The notes beneath the pieces are model-generated. The model searched no databases. It worked only from the letters and a program-made list of their open reading frames with translations, and was not told the origin of the DNA. A DNA stretch of 47,402 bases from a virus. Positions 32,492 through 39,567 of this stretch are shown here, piece by piece. The translations under genes were made by a program, and so were the position numbers. The stretch is from positions 1-47,402 of IMG/VR virus record IMGVR_UViG_3300044695_004323; one strand, 5' to 3'. Each line of letters begins with the position of its first letter. Positions within the stretch are counted from its first letter, which is position 1.

Positions 32492-32742
32492 CACTCTCTC
32501 CCCTCTGCTAGTCGGATAGCATCTTCCATGTCCTGGAAACTGTTCCCACTGGAGGCGTCCTCCCAGTCGAACAAGTCCTTCTCTACGATCAGGCTGACAG
32601 CCTGCTTCAGTTGGTAAAGCAACTCAGGGGCTGCGGCAAACAGCGTGGCAAGCCGCTTGCTGGCCACATAGTCCGCAGCGATGGCATCACCCTGGTGGAT
32701 TTCGCAGTGGTTGCCACGGTCGATCACGGTCATGTCACTCAT
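32491..32742 (-). CDS. AAPELL-family small protein
   Basis: 83 residues from the ATG in a TGATG overlap. It shares with its neighbours the segment LFAAAPELLYQLKQAVSLIV and the C-terminus RLAEGRE, whose codons supply the next ribosome site. Probably a diverged relative of the HTPGPW protein lacking that N-terminus. Role unknown. Confidence 0.6.
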   Translation of the reverse strand: MSDMTVIDRGNHCEIHQGDAIAADYVASKRLATLFAAAPELLYQLKQAVSLIVEKDLFDWEDASSGNSFQDMEDAIRLAEGRE

Positions 32743-32960
32743 CACTCCCTCCCTTCTGTGTCCATTTCGTCGTTCATGTACTTATGCACCTTGGCCTCAA
32801 GCCCATCTAGGTAATCGTCGTTGAGATCAAGGTGCGTACCAACCGCTTGTCGGGCCGAAGACAAGGCCCACCACGCAGCCTCCATCAGTTCGATGAACTC
32901 CTCGTCACCGATGCCACACTTTGCCAGTGCGGACAAGTATTTTTTGCTAACTCCGGGCAT
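32742..32960 (-). CDS. Small helical protein ending EGRE
   Basis: 72 residues from the ATG in a TGATG overlap. Helical (SALAKCGIGDEEFIELMEAA, then GLEAKVHKYMNDEMD) and ending TEGRE like its neighbours, although the AAPELL segment is absent. The shared ending is probably kept because it encodes the ribosome site of the next gene. Function unknown. Confidence 0.55.
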   Translation of the reverse strand: MPGVSKKYLSALAKCGIGDEEFIELMEAAWWALSSARQAVGTHLDLNDDYLDGLEAKVHKYMNDEMDTEGRE

Positions 32961-33253
32961 CACTCACCCCTCCCTTCTGCTTTGGCAATGACCGCATCGC
33001 ACCGCGGTTCCATCGCCCACCATTCATCTGCATTGCAGCCCCGGATTCCGCCGTCCGTAGAGGCGTATTTCAGCAGCGAAACTGTTCGACGCAAGCATTC
33101 CAGCAGCTCCGGTGCCGCCGCCATCAACCGCTGGCGAGATCGCAAGTCCCGCTCAGTAAGGCCAGCGAAGTGCCGTTTTTCCATGGCTGCAAACGTGCCT
33201 ACCGGGGCCTGCCCCTGCGGGGCCGGCGGGTACTTACTGTCTGGGTATGGCAT
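32960..33253 (-). CDS. AAPELL-family small protein
   Basis: 97 residues from the ATG in a TGATG overlap. Contains RLMAAAPELLECLRRTVSLL and ends IAKAEGRGE, clearly related to the proteins encoded at 32174-32742 and 37330-37638. The N-terminus is Pro-rich. Part of the tandem family of the leftward operon. Confidence 0.6.
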   Translation of the reverse strand: MPYPDSKYPPAPQGQAPVGTFAAMEKRHFAGLTERDLRSRQRLMAAAPELLECLRRTVSLLKYASTDGGIRGCNADEWWAMEPRCDAVIAKAEGRGE

Positions 33254-33459
33254 CACTCGTCCTCCAAAGTCATTGGTGTGATCAGTTTGATTAGCCTACG
33301 CCAACCGTTAGCCTTCTCCTCACGCTCCATCCGCTCGTCGGCGTCGTAGAAGTCGCTGTCGCGTGTGTCATGCAAGTCGTATTCGATCTCGTCCGCTGCC
33401 TCGCCAAGTGCGATGAGGATGTCTGTCCACTCGCTCTTCGTAGGTGTGTACTGTGGCAT
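33253..33459 (-). CDS. Hypothetical protein, 68 aa
   Basis: Start at the ATG at 33459 in a TGATG overlap with the zinc-ribbon gene, with GGAGGG upstream; the open frame extends further but without support. An acidic helical protein (ILIALGEAADEIEYDLHDTR, then MEREEKANGWRRLIKLITPM). Not recognised. Confidence 0.55.
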   Translation of the reverse strand: MPQYTPTKSEWTDILIALGEAADEIEYDLHDTRDSDFYDADERMEREEKANGWRRLIKLITPMTLEDE

Positions 33460-33668
33460 CACTCCCTCCACGTTCCGCCCGGGCCACGCTGCCCGGACCT
33501 GCTGAAACCGATCTGTTCCGATGGGCGTCGGCCCAGGAACTTGCCGCACCTGCGGCAGTGAGTCTCCACCCACCCGGCGCGCCAGGGAGAATCCCGGTCA
33601 CGCCACTCATGCTGCCCCCACTCACAGGGCTTCGGCGGTTTGCTGCTTGTAGTACTGGAGGTCTTCAA
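33459..33668 (-). CDS. Small zinc-binding protein, 69 aa
   Basis: Best start is a TTG at 33668 inside the upstream gene, since the first Cys of the probable metal site is only 14 residues in. Cys and His are arranged CEWGQHEW then HCRRCGKFLG, a zinc-ribbon-like pattern. The C-terminus ends TWRE, whose codons contain GGAGGG for the next gene. Overlap with the upstream gene is 47 bases. Confidence 0.5.
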   Translation of the reverse strand: MKTSSTTSSKPPKPCEWGQHEWRDRDSPWRAGWVETHCRRCGKFLGRRPSEQIGFSRSGQRGPGGTWRE

Positions 33669-33990
33669 CCGTCCGCTTCTCCAGGATCTCGCAGCACCGC
33701 TTCAGCCACTGCTTGCGGGGCTTGCTTGACACGTTGGTGACGAGGCCGATCCACCTCCGCACCCAGCCCTCCACCTCGGCTGGCTTCACCTCATCATCGA
33801 TGTACATGTAGTTAAGGCCAAGCCGTTTCTGGTGGATAAGGCGGAACACCCACTCGTCCACGTTCTTCTCCGTGATGCTGCCCAGATCCAGCGCCATGGT
33901 GGCCCAGATCAGGGCGTGCCGGATCCCCTTCTCCTCGTCGGTCTGCGGCAGGGGCTCGGCGCACTTGTTCGTATCCCAGTCCAGGCTCAT
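33622..33990 (-). CDS. Hypothetical protein, 122 aa
   Basis: A well-formed gene whose ATG overlaps the upstream stop. Helical with aromatic residues (IRHALIWATMALDLGSITEK, VEGWVRRWIGLVTNVSSKPR). No motif of known function. Member of the small early-gene run. Confidence 0.6.
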   Translation of the reverse strand: MSLDWDTNKCAEPLPQTDEEKGIRHALIWATMALDLGSITEKNVDEWVFRLIHQKRLGLNYMYIDDEVKPAEVEGWVRRWIGLVTNVSSKPRKQWLKRCCEILEKRTVEDLQYYKQQTAEAL

Positions 33991-34292
33991 CAGTCGTCCT
34001 CCATTTCGTAGGCAAACCCGTCAGATACCTCGTCCCAGTCCGCAAAGAAATGCCGCAGCGACTTGGTCAGCCGTGCCACCTCCATGCCCAGGCAGAACCC
34101 GGCAGACCACACCCTGTTGGGGCAGTGGCTCTTGCCAAGGCTGTGTTCCGGTATGGTCACAGCAATCTGGCTGCGGATCAGTTCCGGAATGTCGCAGTAG
34201 TCCATGTGGCTTTCCGCCTTGGCCGTCAGCGTCAGGCGGCAGAACCCACTGACAACCACACCGTCACGTTCTTCCTGGAAGTCTTCATTCAT
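33990..34292 (-). CDS. Hypothetical protein, 100 aa
   Basis: Start chosen at the ATG at 34292, which overlaps the upstream TGA as ATGA; an ATG 15 bases upstream is also possible. Alpha/beta sequence with several Cys and His residues (VSGFCRLTLTAKAESHMDYC), and the segment VWSAGFCLGMEVARLTKSLR. Not recognised. Confidence 0.55.
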   Translation of the reverse strand: MNEDFQEERDGVVVSGFCRLTLTAKAESHMDYCDIPELIRSQIAVTIPEHSLGKSHCPNRVWSAGFCLGMEVARLTKSLRHFFADWDEVSDGFAYEMEDD

Positions 34293-34501
34293 TTGGACTT
34301 GCTCCATGTCACGGGGAAGATGTTAGTCAGCAGCCTCTGACACCGTAGGATTTCTTCCTGCACGTACTCCTCAGTCCACCCAAGCACACCGCCGGGCACC
34401 TGCCCCTCCAGCCGACCGTTGATCAGGTCATCGGAGTAGTTCAGCAGGGCCCGGCGGGCACAGATGATCTCGTCTCTAGTCAGCTGGTCGCAGCCTGTCA
34501 T
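34289..34501 (-). CDS. Hypothetical protein, 70 aa
   Basis: ATGA-coupled at both ends. Helical (LTRDEIICARRALLNYSDDL, then WTEEYVQEEILRCQRLLTNI). Small soluble phage early protein with no recognised family. Confidence 0.55.
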   Translation of the reverse strand: MTGCDQLTRDEIICARRALLNYSDDLINGRLEGQVPGGVLGWTEEYVQEEILRCQRLLTNIFPVTWSKSK

Positions 34502-34695
34502 TCGTCCTCCTCGTCGGTGTCATCGTCCAGGTAAAACAGGCTGACGAGAACCTGTGCCTCGCCGTTGGCCTCACGCACGCCGTGCAGCCTGACGCCAGGC
34601 TCATTGTCCTTCGGGATGCGGTCATTCCACTCCGGGTAGACCGGGGCGTTGGCAGGCAGTCCTGCCAGCGCCAGTCGCAGTTCGCCTACGGTCAT
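34498..34695 (-). CDS. Small phage protein, TVGEL type
   Basis: 65 residues from the ATG at 34695 with GAGGAAG upstream. The beginning MTVGELRLALAGLPANAPVY matches a widespread small phage protein type (V-G-E-L-x(3-4)-L-x-x-L-P-x-x-A-P-V) with a beta-rich remainder and an acidic tail. Its role is not known. Confidence 0.6.
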   Translation of the reverse strand: MTVGELRLALAGLPANAPVYPEWNDRIPKDNEPGVRLHGVREANGEAQVLVSLFYLDDDTDEEDE

Positions 34696-34874
34696 CAGAC
34701 TTCCTCCTCTATGGGTTCGTCGCACTCATACTGCGGGTTGGTCAGCACCTCCGGCCGGTAGCGGGCGAGCCGCTCCCGCCGGCAGGCTTTGCACACCCGT
34801 GTCAGGGGGATGCCACGGGCGTCGTACTCTATGTAGGACGGCTCGGCTGAGCCGCAGGGGCAGGGTCTAGTCAT
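34695..34874 (-). CDS. Small zinc-ribbon protein, 59 aa
   Basis: Start at the ATG at 34874 in a TGATG overlap. CPCGSAEPSYIEYD and VCKACRRERLARYRPEV give a CxC/CxxC zinc ribbon with a basic patch, suggesting nucleic-acid or protein binding. The acidic C-terminus (DEPIEEEV) encodes the ribosome site of the next gene. Confidence 0.6.
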   Translation of the reverse strand: MTRPCPCGSAEPSYIEYDARGIPLTRVCKACRRERLARYRPEVLTNPQYECDEPIEEEV

Positions 34875-35200
34875 CACTTCACCTCCTCCCAGTAGCATGA
34901 GTCGCAGTAAAAACCCTCTTCGTAATCAGCCGCGTTGTTGCAGTACTCAGACAGGCGATGCTTCCGCTTGCCTTTGTAAGTGACAGTGATGGGCACTCGC
35001 ACCGCAACCCAGTCGCCGCTCTTATCCGCCGGATACGGAGAACCAACCTCAGCGGCAGTTGCCTCTATTCCGTAGTCCTCCAGTTGGCCAAACAGATACT
35101 CTTGCCACTCCTCGTCGCCTGTGATGTTTTCACGCACCACATTGTCGGCCCGCCGCATTGGGTAGCCGTCGTACGTGTAGACGATTCGCACCTTTGCCAT
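34874..35200 (-). CDS. Hypothetical protein with CxxC, 108 aa
   Basis: ATG at 35200 in a TGATG overlap. Beta-rich N-terminal half (VRIVYTYDGYPMRRADNVVR, later VAVRVPITVTYKGKRKHRLS) and a C-terminal CxxC (FYCDSCYWEEV). The last codons (GAG GAG GTG AAG) carry the next ribosome site. Function unknown. Confidence 0.6.
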   Translation of the reverse strand: MAKVRIVYTYDGYPMRRADNVVRENITGDEEWQEYLFGQLEDYGIEATAAEVGSPYPADKSGDWVAVRVPITVTYKGKRKHRLSEYCNNAADYEEGFYCDSCYWEEVK

Positions 35201-35418
35201 CACTCCACCTCCACGCTGCTATCGGTTTCGATCCACACCCTGGCACCACATGACAGGGGCTTGTCCGGGCTGTAAACAATCACGCACGGGCCGTCGATCC
35301 GCACCCGCTTGGCGTATTGGTTGTCCTTGTAGGTCTTCACTGTCAGCACGGGCTCACGCTCGCCGGTCTTCTGGTTGCGGCGGACGACGTGCTGGTTGAC
35401 ATGAACAATCGTCTTCAT
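35200..35418 (-). CDS. Small basic protein, 72 aa
   Basis: First gene after a terminator. The start is ambiguous between ATGs at 35427 and 35418, neither with a good ribosome site; the latter gives MKTIVHVNQHVVRRNQKTGE. Beta-rich, basic N-terminal half (VLTVKTYKDNQYAKRVRIDG) and an acidic end. Not recognised. Confidence 0.5.
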   Translation of the reverse strand: MKTIVHVNQHVVRRNQKTGEREPVLTVKTYKDNQYAKRVRIDGPCVIVYSPDKPLSCGARVWIETDSSVEVE

Positions 35419-35452
35419 GGTGTGCATCCGTACAGGTATGGGGAAGACAAAT

Positions 35453-35521
35453 AAAAAACCCCGGCGGGTACTTAGGACTTTTTCCCCGCCGGGGCCCCAA
35501 CAGGAGCGGGCCCGAAGGCCC
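35453..35521 (-). terminator. Composite terminator (UUCG hairpin plus 10-bp GC stem and U-tract)
   Basis: In the leftward transcript a GGGCC-TTCG-GGCCC hairpin (35521-35508) comes first, then CCCCGGCGGG pairs perfectly with CCCGCCGGGG (35494-35485 with 35468-35459) around a 15-base A-rich loop, followed by TTTTTTATTTG. This is a strong intrinsic terminator between the genes at 35530 and 35418. Confidence 0.75.
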
Positions 35522-35529
35522 ACCCACAG

Positions 35530-35853
35530 TCACTCACATTCTATCAACCTGTCTCCCAGCACAGCAAGCCGTTCGCTTGCCTGGAGTCGCAGGTACTCAC
35601 GCTGCCCGCCGACAGGATGGCAGCGGTGGCGGAACTCATGGAACAGGAGGTGGGCGCGGCGGATCGTACCCATGTACTGCCACGCCTCACCACAGTCGGC
35701 GTTGTAGCACACGGTCGGCTGCGGCTGGTCCGCATTGACGTAGTGCTTTGCCAGCCTGTCCCACATGTAGTCCCACTCCGCTGTGTCCCGCTGGACAAAC
35801 AGCACTTGGCGTTCAGTCTGCATTTCCATCAGTGGCAGGTGATCGTCTTCCAT
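35530..35853 (-). CDS. Hypothetical protein, 107 aa
   Basis: ATG in a TGATG overlap with the upstream gene. Contains VCYNADCGEAWQYMGTIRRA and LLFHEFRHRCHPV; the latter, HEFRH, matches the HExxH zinc-peptidase consensus, but no third ligand pattern is clear. Ends before the composite terminator. Possible small metalloprotein; function unproven. Confidence 0.55.
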   Translation of the reverse strand: MEDDHLPLMEMQTERQVLFVQRDTAEWDYMWDRLAKHYVNADQPQPTVCYNADCGEAWQYMGTIRRAHLLFHEFRHRCHPVGGQREYLRLQASERLAVLGDRLIECE

Positions 35854-36311
35854 CAGAGGGCTCCTGACTTCACGGCGTGCAGCAGGGCGACCGCCAGTTT
35901 CTGGTAGTCGATGTACTCGGCCACCGAATCCATGTCGATATGCCCGGCGATGTCCTCCAGATCCAGCTCCTGGGCCAGGTCGGACACGCTGATCTCGCCG
36001 GCAATGTCGGACCAGTCCAACGCACTGGCGATCTCACTGTGGTCAACCTCTCCGGCGATGTCGGCAACGTCGAACTGCTGGGCCAGTTCTTCGATGCTGA
36101 CGTGTTCAGCCAGCGTCTCGTATTCAATGGCGTGGTCTGGCTTCACCTGGCCAATGATCTCTTCCATGAAGCGTGCCCGGTCGAAAGGGACAAGCATGGC
36201 GATCTTGCCCAGGTCAACTCGTCCCGCGGCCACAGTGGCGATGGTGTCAATGCGTTGCTTGATGCAGTTGTCAATGAAGCGAGACAGTCGGTTCTTCAGG
36301 TTGTCAAACAT
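35853..36311 (-). CDS. Protein with DIAGE-type helical repeats
   Basis: 152 residues. ATG after AGGAGG. The C-terminal half is built of imperfect short repeats around the core DIAGE(V/I)D/S (VADIAGEVDHSEIAS, WSDIAGEISVSDLAQ, LEDIAGHIDMDSVAE), probably a regular acidic helical array. The N-terminal helix is basic (MFDNLKNRLSRFIDNCIKQR). Could act as a scaffold or DNA mimic; no homologue recognised. Confidence 0.55.
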   Translation of the reverse strand: MFDNLKNRLSRFIDNCIKQRIDTIATVAAGRVDLGKIAMLVPFDRARFMEEIIGQVKPDHAIEYETLAEHVSIEELAQQFDVADIAGEVDHSEIASALDWSDIAGEISVSDLAQELDLEDIAGHIDMDSVAEYIDYQKLAVALLHAVKSGAL

Positions 36312-36323
36312 CAGGGTTCCTCC

Positions 36324-36962
36324 TCAGTCGGCGGCAAGGGGCATGATCACGGCTTCAAACTTCACTTCGGTGTAGGCCCAGAAGTGGACGGCACTCTGCT
36401 TGTCCGTGGCGGAGACATGCACCTCGTCGTAACCGGACTGGATCGCAGTCTCGGCCATGTCCCGCACGTACTTGGCATCCAGGCGAACCTTGACGCCGGC
36501 CATCTCCAGGTCCATGCCCAGTTGAAACGCCTTGGGCTGTGCCTTGATGGCTGCCCGGGCTTGTTCACGCAGAGCAACAACGCCCACGGTGCTGGCCTTT
36601 GCCTTGGCTGGCGGGTACAGCGCGTCCTCAGTCCGCGGCCAGCGGGCATCGGTCACGGTCGGCGTCACGGAGGTGCCGACGTTGCGTCCGTACAGCGTGA
36701 CATCACCGTTCAGGCTGGCGAAGTAGCCGCCATCACTGACGCCGACAGTCTTCAGCGCCTTGGACAGCACCTTGCCTTCCAGTCGGTACTCACACTCCGG
36801 ACCCTCGCTCGCCCAGGTCAGGCGGCACAGTCGCCGCCCGTCCGTAGCCTCGGCAAAGACGAAGCCACCTGCCCGCCTGAGCCGGACGCAGCGGAGTGGG
36901 TAGCGGCTTTCTTCGGTGTCGGCCCACTTGGTCAGGGCAGCGATTGCTTTAGGGATATACAT
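36324..36962 (-). CDS. Sliding-clamp-like protein (DnaN-type fold)
   Basis: 212 residues. FVFAEATDGRRLCRLTWASE matches the V-A-T-D-G-H-R-L strand signature of bacterial beta clamps, preceded by a helix and followed by repeated beta segments (VLSKALKTVGVSDGGYFASL, then VTLYGRN). Bacterial clamps have about 370 residues and three domains, so this is a short version with two at most. It could serve as a phage processivity clamp or bind the host clamp loader. Confidence 0.5.
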   Translation of the reverse strand: MYIPKAIAALTKWADTEESRYPLRCVRLRRAGGFVFAEATDGRRLCRLTWASEGPECEYRLEGKVLSKALKTVGVSDGGYFASLNGDVTLYGRNVGTSVTPTVTDARWPRTEDALYPPAKAKASTVGVVALREQARAAIKAQPKAFQLGMDLEMAGVKVRLDAKYVRDMAETAIQSGYDEVHVSATDKQSAVHFWAYTEVKFEAVIMPLAAD

Positions 36963-37333
36963 CAGGAGTCCTCCTCGTCGGTGTTGGGGATGGTCTGTCC
37001 GGTGGCCTTGGCAATGTCACGCAGCCATCGTTGGTCTTTTGGGTGCATGTCGCCGTACTCTTCCACAAGGTCGTCGAAGAAGCCTTCCTTGCCCTCATAC
37101 GGGCTGGTGTAGAAGGACTCCAACTTCCCGTCACGCAGCATGCACACCTGGAACTCTTCGTTGACCAGGAACACATGCCCACTGTTTCGGTTGAAGGCTG
37201 GCCGAACCTTGGTGTCGTCAAAGTCATTCGGCAGGCCGTGGTCGCCCCACGCCTGCATGATGTCGATCAGCATGTGACGCTCCCGTGAGCAGGAGCAGAT
37301 GTCTGCGAAGTCTTCGGTGTAGTAGTCGCTCAC
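36962..37333 (-). CDS. Hypothetical protein, 123 aa, GTG start
   Basis: GTG at 37333 overlaps the upstream TGA as GTGA and follows GGGAGAG. Acidic and aromatic-rich (YYTEDFADICSCSRERHMLI, FLVNEEFQVCMLRDGKLESF). No recognised family. TGATG overlap with the clamp-like gene suggests coordinated expression. Confidence 0.6.
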   Translation of the reverse strand: MSDYYTEDFADICSCSRERHMLIDIMQAWGDHGLPNDFDDTKVRPAFNRNSGHVFLVNEEFQVCMLRDGKLESFYTSPYEGKEGFFDDLVEEYGDMHPKDQRWLRDIAKATGQTIPNTDEEDS

Positions 37334-37638
37334 TTGCTCTCTCCCTTTGCTTTGGCAATGGCCTTGCGGGCCGCTGCACAGGTGTCGTTGTCCATGTCGT
37401 CCCAGTCGCCCAGGTAGATCAGCAGTTCCTCGCACGCTGCGAGGAGATGCGGGGCTGCCGCCAGCAGGTGTGCCGTGCTGTCGTAGTCACCCTCGCCGTC
37501 CGAATACACCTTGGCGACGATGAACTTCTCGCCATTCGGCATGTCGGAGTAGACGAACCGCTTTGCTCCCTGATCGGCCGGGTAGTTGTTGAACTCGCCG
37601 CCAGACTTGGCGTACCAGACGCCGCCGATAACGCTCAT
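37330..37638 (-). CDS. AAPELL-family phage protein
   Basis: 102 residues from the ATG at 37638, with GGAGGTGA seven bases upstream. Contains HLLAAAPHLLAACEELLIYL and ends IAKAKGESK, making it a relative of the tandem group at 32.2-33.3 kb but 4 kb away. It is the first gene after a structured region with a U-tract. Function unknown. Confidence 0.6.
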   Translation of the reverse strand: MSVIGGVWYAKSGGEFNNYPADQGAKRFVYSDMPNGEKFIVAKVYSDGEGDYDSTAHLLAAAPHLLAACEELLIYLGDWDDMDNDTCAAARKAIAKAKGESK

Positions 37639-37655
37639 CACTCACCTCCGAATGC

Positions 37656-37785
37656 GCAGGCAGTCGCCTGCTGGGAAAAAGAAAAGCGTGGCCGGTTCAG
37701 GGGAACCGTTTAACAACCCGCAAACACCTAGCGACGGGTTAGCACCACGCAGAAGCAGCGGCTAAGAACCCTTCACGTCGGGTTC
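37656..37785 (-). ncRNA. Multi-hairpin leader/terminator region
   Basis: In the leftward transcript: a GAACCC/GGGTTC hairpin (37785-37766), then an outer GCGTGG/CCACGC stem (37750-37745 with 37691-37686) enclosing two hairpins, AACCCG/CGGGTT and CGGTTC/GAACCG, which forms a three-way junction. It is followed by TTTTCTTTTTCCC and a GCAGGC/GCCTGC hairpin just before the ribosome site. The junction plus U-tract acts at least as a terminator; a separate small RNA is possible. It fills most of the 207-base gap 37639-37845. Confidence 0.5.
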
Positions 37786-37845
37786 AGCAACACGGCCGCC
37801 AGCGTTCCACCGCCGACATGACGCCGTGCTGCCTTGTTTAGCCGC

Positions 37846-38199
37846 TCACTGTCGACAAAGCAGCCGTCGCATGTCTGCGATCCACTGCGGATCGGCCAGA
37901 GCGGTTTCGCACTTCCACCCAGCCCAGAATGTTTTACGCATGTCAGCGGCAGCGCCCAGGGAATGCAGGATTGTGCCCGCAGTGTATTCAGATAAGCCGT
38001 ACCGACCGGCAAGCATGCCAAGAGTGGCCCACCCTTGTTTGCTCAGGGCCTCTTGGGCATTGCGCCGGCCTTCCCAGAAGGAATCGAACTTGTCGCTATC
38101 CGCCATGCTGTCTGCCAGCTGGCTGGCATCGCCGGGATGCGGATTGGCCGCTGATCGGCAGCCCATGGCCCAGGCGTTGATGTCAATGATTGGCTGCAC
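37846..38199 (-). CDS. Hypothetical protein, 117 aa, GTG start
   Basis: GTG at 38199 lies six bases after AGGAGG; the longer frame upstream is antisense-like and has no support. Helical, with many Ala and Trp residues (FWEGRRNAQEALSKQGWATL, TFWAGWKCETALADPQWIAD). It overlaps the upstream gene by 17 bases. Not recognised. Confidence 0.55.
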   Translation of the reverse strand: MQPIIDINAWAMGCRSAANPHPGDASQLADSMADSDKFDSFWEGRRNAQEALSKQGWATLGMLAGRYGLSEYTAGTILHSLGAAADMRKTFWAGWKCETALADPQWIADMRRLLCRQ

Positions 38200-38419
38200 G
38201 CTGCACCTCCTGTCGGTTGATGATCTGCTCCAGTCTCTTCGCACGTTCACGGTAGAACGTGTCATCGAACACCGCGCACCGCAGCGCGGCACGCAGGCGA
38301 GGGCCGACGACACCGGTCTGGTCGGCAGTACGCCACTCAGCCCACAGCGCGTCTTCCGAACGCGGGGCAGTTTTGGCCTCCTGCTCCATGGCCACGGATA
38401 GGATATACATGTCCAGCAT
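38183..38419 (-). CDS. Hypothetical protein, 78 aa
   Basis: ATG at 38419 follows GAGGTG; a GTG 12 bases upstream is possible. A helical small protein (MYILSVAMEQEAKTAPRSED, then FYRERAKRLEQIINRQE). It follows the GP88-like gene in the same operon. Not recognised. Confidence 0.5.
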   Translation of the reverse strand: MLDMYILSVAMEQEAKTAPRSEDALWAEWRTADQTGVVGPRLRAALRCAVFDDTFYRERAKRLEQIINRQEVQRAANH

Positions 38420-38427
38420 CACGCACC

Positions 38428-39312
38428 TCACGCTGCCAGGTAGTACTCAGGTTCAGCCTCGGCGGGGTGTACGCTCCCCACCAAGTCGATGCCGGTCGGC
38501 ACCGCAAACTCCGACTCGCAGGCATCCTCACGCTTGTCGCCTGAGGCTTTCAGCCGCAGGCCGACGCACACATCCACAGGGTCAGTGAACCGCAGGTCCA
38601 GCCGGTCACCGTCCACCACCTGCCAGACCTTTCCGTTGGGGTCAGTCCAGGTGGCAGGCAGGTAGCCGAACTCACTGCCCCACGGGTTCCACACAGTGTC
38701 GAACACCACGGCGATGTTCGATCCGGTGCGGTAGACACGCTCCCAGTCCTTGTCCTGCGTGCCGTCGTTGTAACTGTATGTCAGGTGGTAGTTAGCCGAA
38801 ACAGACCCCAGACGCTCAGAGCATTTGGTGTAGTCCCAGAACCGCCAGCCATAGTCAAACATCCACGGGAACAACTTCTGCCAGTTGACATCGGAGTCCA
38901 CATTGGCACGGGCTGCGATGATGTAGTCACTAGCATTGCGGGTGATCTTGTCCATCTCCCGCCGCAGGTAGGCACCGAACGTCCGGGGGTTCTCACTGAG
39001 CCACCGTGTCAGGTTGATCCGGGCCGCACGCACAAAGTCCGACTGACCATGCCCAGCCTCCCAGGTGACACAGGGGCCAGAACACATGGACAACCCCCTG
39101 CGGTTGGCCCACTGTCCAATCTCATAGACATCCTTGCCATCATCCAGCATTGACTGCATCACAGACCTTCTCAGGGCCCGTGGGCAGGTATTGACACCAG
39201 CACTGTCAGAGGAGGCCAGGGAGATCGTATAGACCTTGTATTCCTCTCCGTGGTGGCTGATCTTCGTATTGCTGTCACCGTCCTGAATGATCTGTGCAAC
39301 CTTGTAGGCCAT
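38428..39312 (-). CDS. GP88-domain-like phage protein
   Basis: 294 residues from the ATG at 39312 with AGGAG seven bases upstream; the frame stays open for another 390 bases, but that part is low-complexity and covers the repeats. Features NTCPRALRR, CSGPCVTWEAGHGQSDFVRA, then RWLSENPRTFGAYLRREM, ANVDSDVNWQKLFPWMF and FWDYTKCSERLG follow the order of the mycobacteriophage Gp88-type domain, which has conserved Cys and a YDYTK-like motif. Biochemical function is not known. First gene of the leftward early operon. Confidence 0.65.
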   Translation of the reverse strand: MAYKVAQIIQDGDSNTKISHHGEEYKVYTISLASSDSAGVNTCPRALRRSVMQSMLDDGKDVYEIGQWANRRGLSMCSGPCVTWEAGHGQSDFVRAARINLTRWLSENPRTFGAYLRREMDKITRNASDYIIAARANVDSDVNWQKLFPWMFDYGWRFWDYTKCSERLGSVSANYHLTYSYNDGTQDKDWERVYRTGSNIAVVFDTVWNPWGSEFGYLPATWTDPNGKVWQVVDGDRLDLRFTDPVDVCVGLRLKASGDKREDACESEFAVPTGIDLVGSVHPAEAEPEYYLAA

Positions 39313-39327
39313 TGACGTACTCCTGTT

Positions 39328-39418
39328 GGCTGTCCGCATCACATGGGTCAGGCTGTCCGCACCTGCCCGCAGCACTTGGCTGTCCGCATCAGCCGCTGCC
39401 CGCATGGCTGTCCGCACC
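39328..39418. repeat. Iteron-like direct repeats GGCTGTCCGCAYC
   Basis: Four copies of GGCTGTCCGCA(T/C)C start at 39328, 39351, 39378 and 39406, with related CTGCCCGCA elements in between. The array lies between the GP88 start and the large dyad. Such arrays serve as replication-initiator or regulator binding sites. The rest of the gap 39313-39704 holds a GGCCCC/GGGGCC hairpin near 39482, a run of GCCGAAA-like repeats at 39505-39545 and the dyad listed separately; no gene is supported there. Confidence 0.55.
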
Positions 39419-39567
39419 ACTGAGGAGGGAGGCCGGGGGCCAGAGTCACGCTCCGCCGGGGGTCGCCGGGGAGCCTCCACGGCCCCAGAGGGGGCCTGAA
39501 ACCGCTGAAAACAGGCCGAAAACGCGGCCGAAACGGCCGAACGGCGGGCGGCGTTCGCCGTCTTTAT

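Noticed and set aside
35877-37112. 411-codon plus-strand frame opposite the clamp-like and repeat proteins
   Set aside because: It is antisense to three coupled minus-strand genes with ribosome sites and recognisable patterns.
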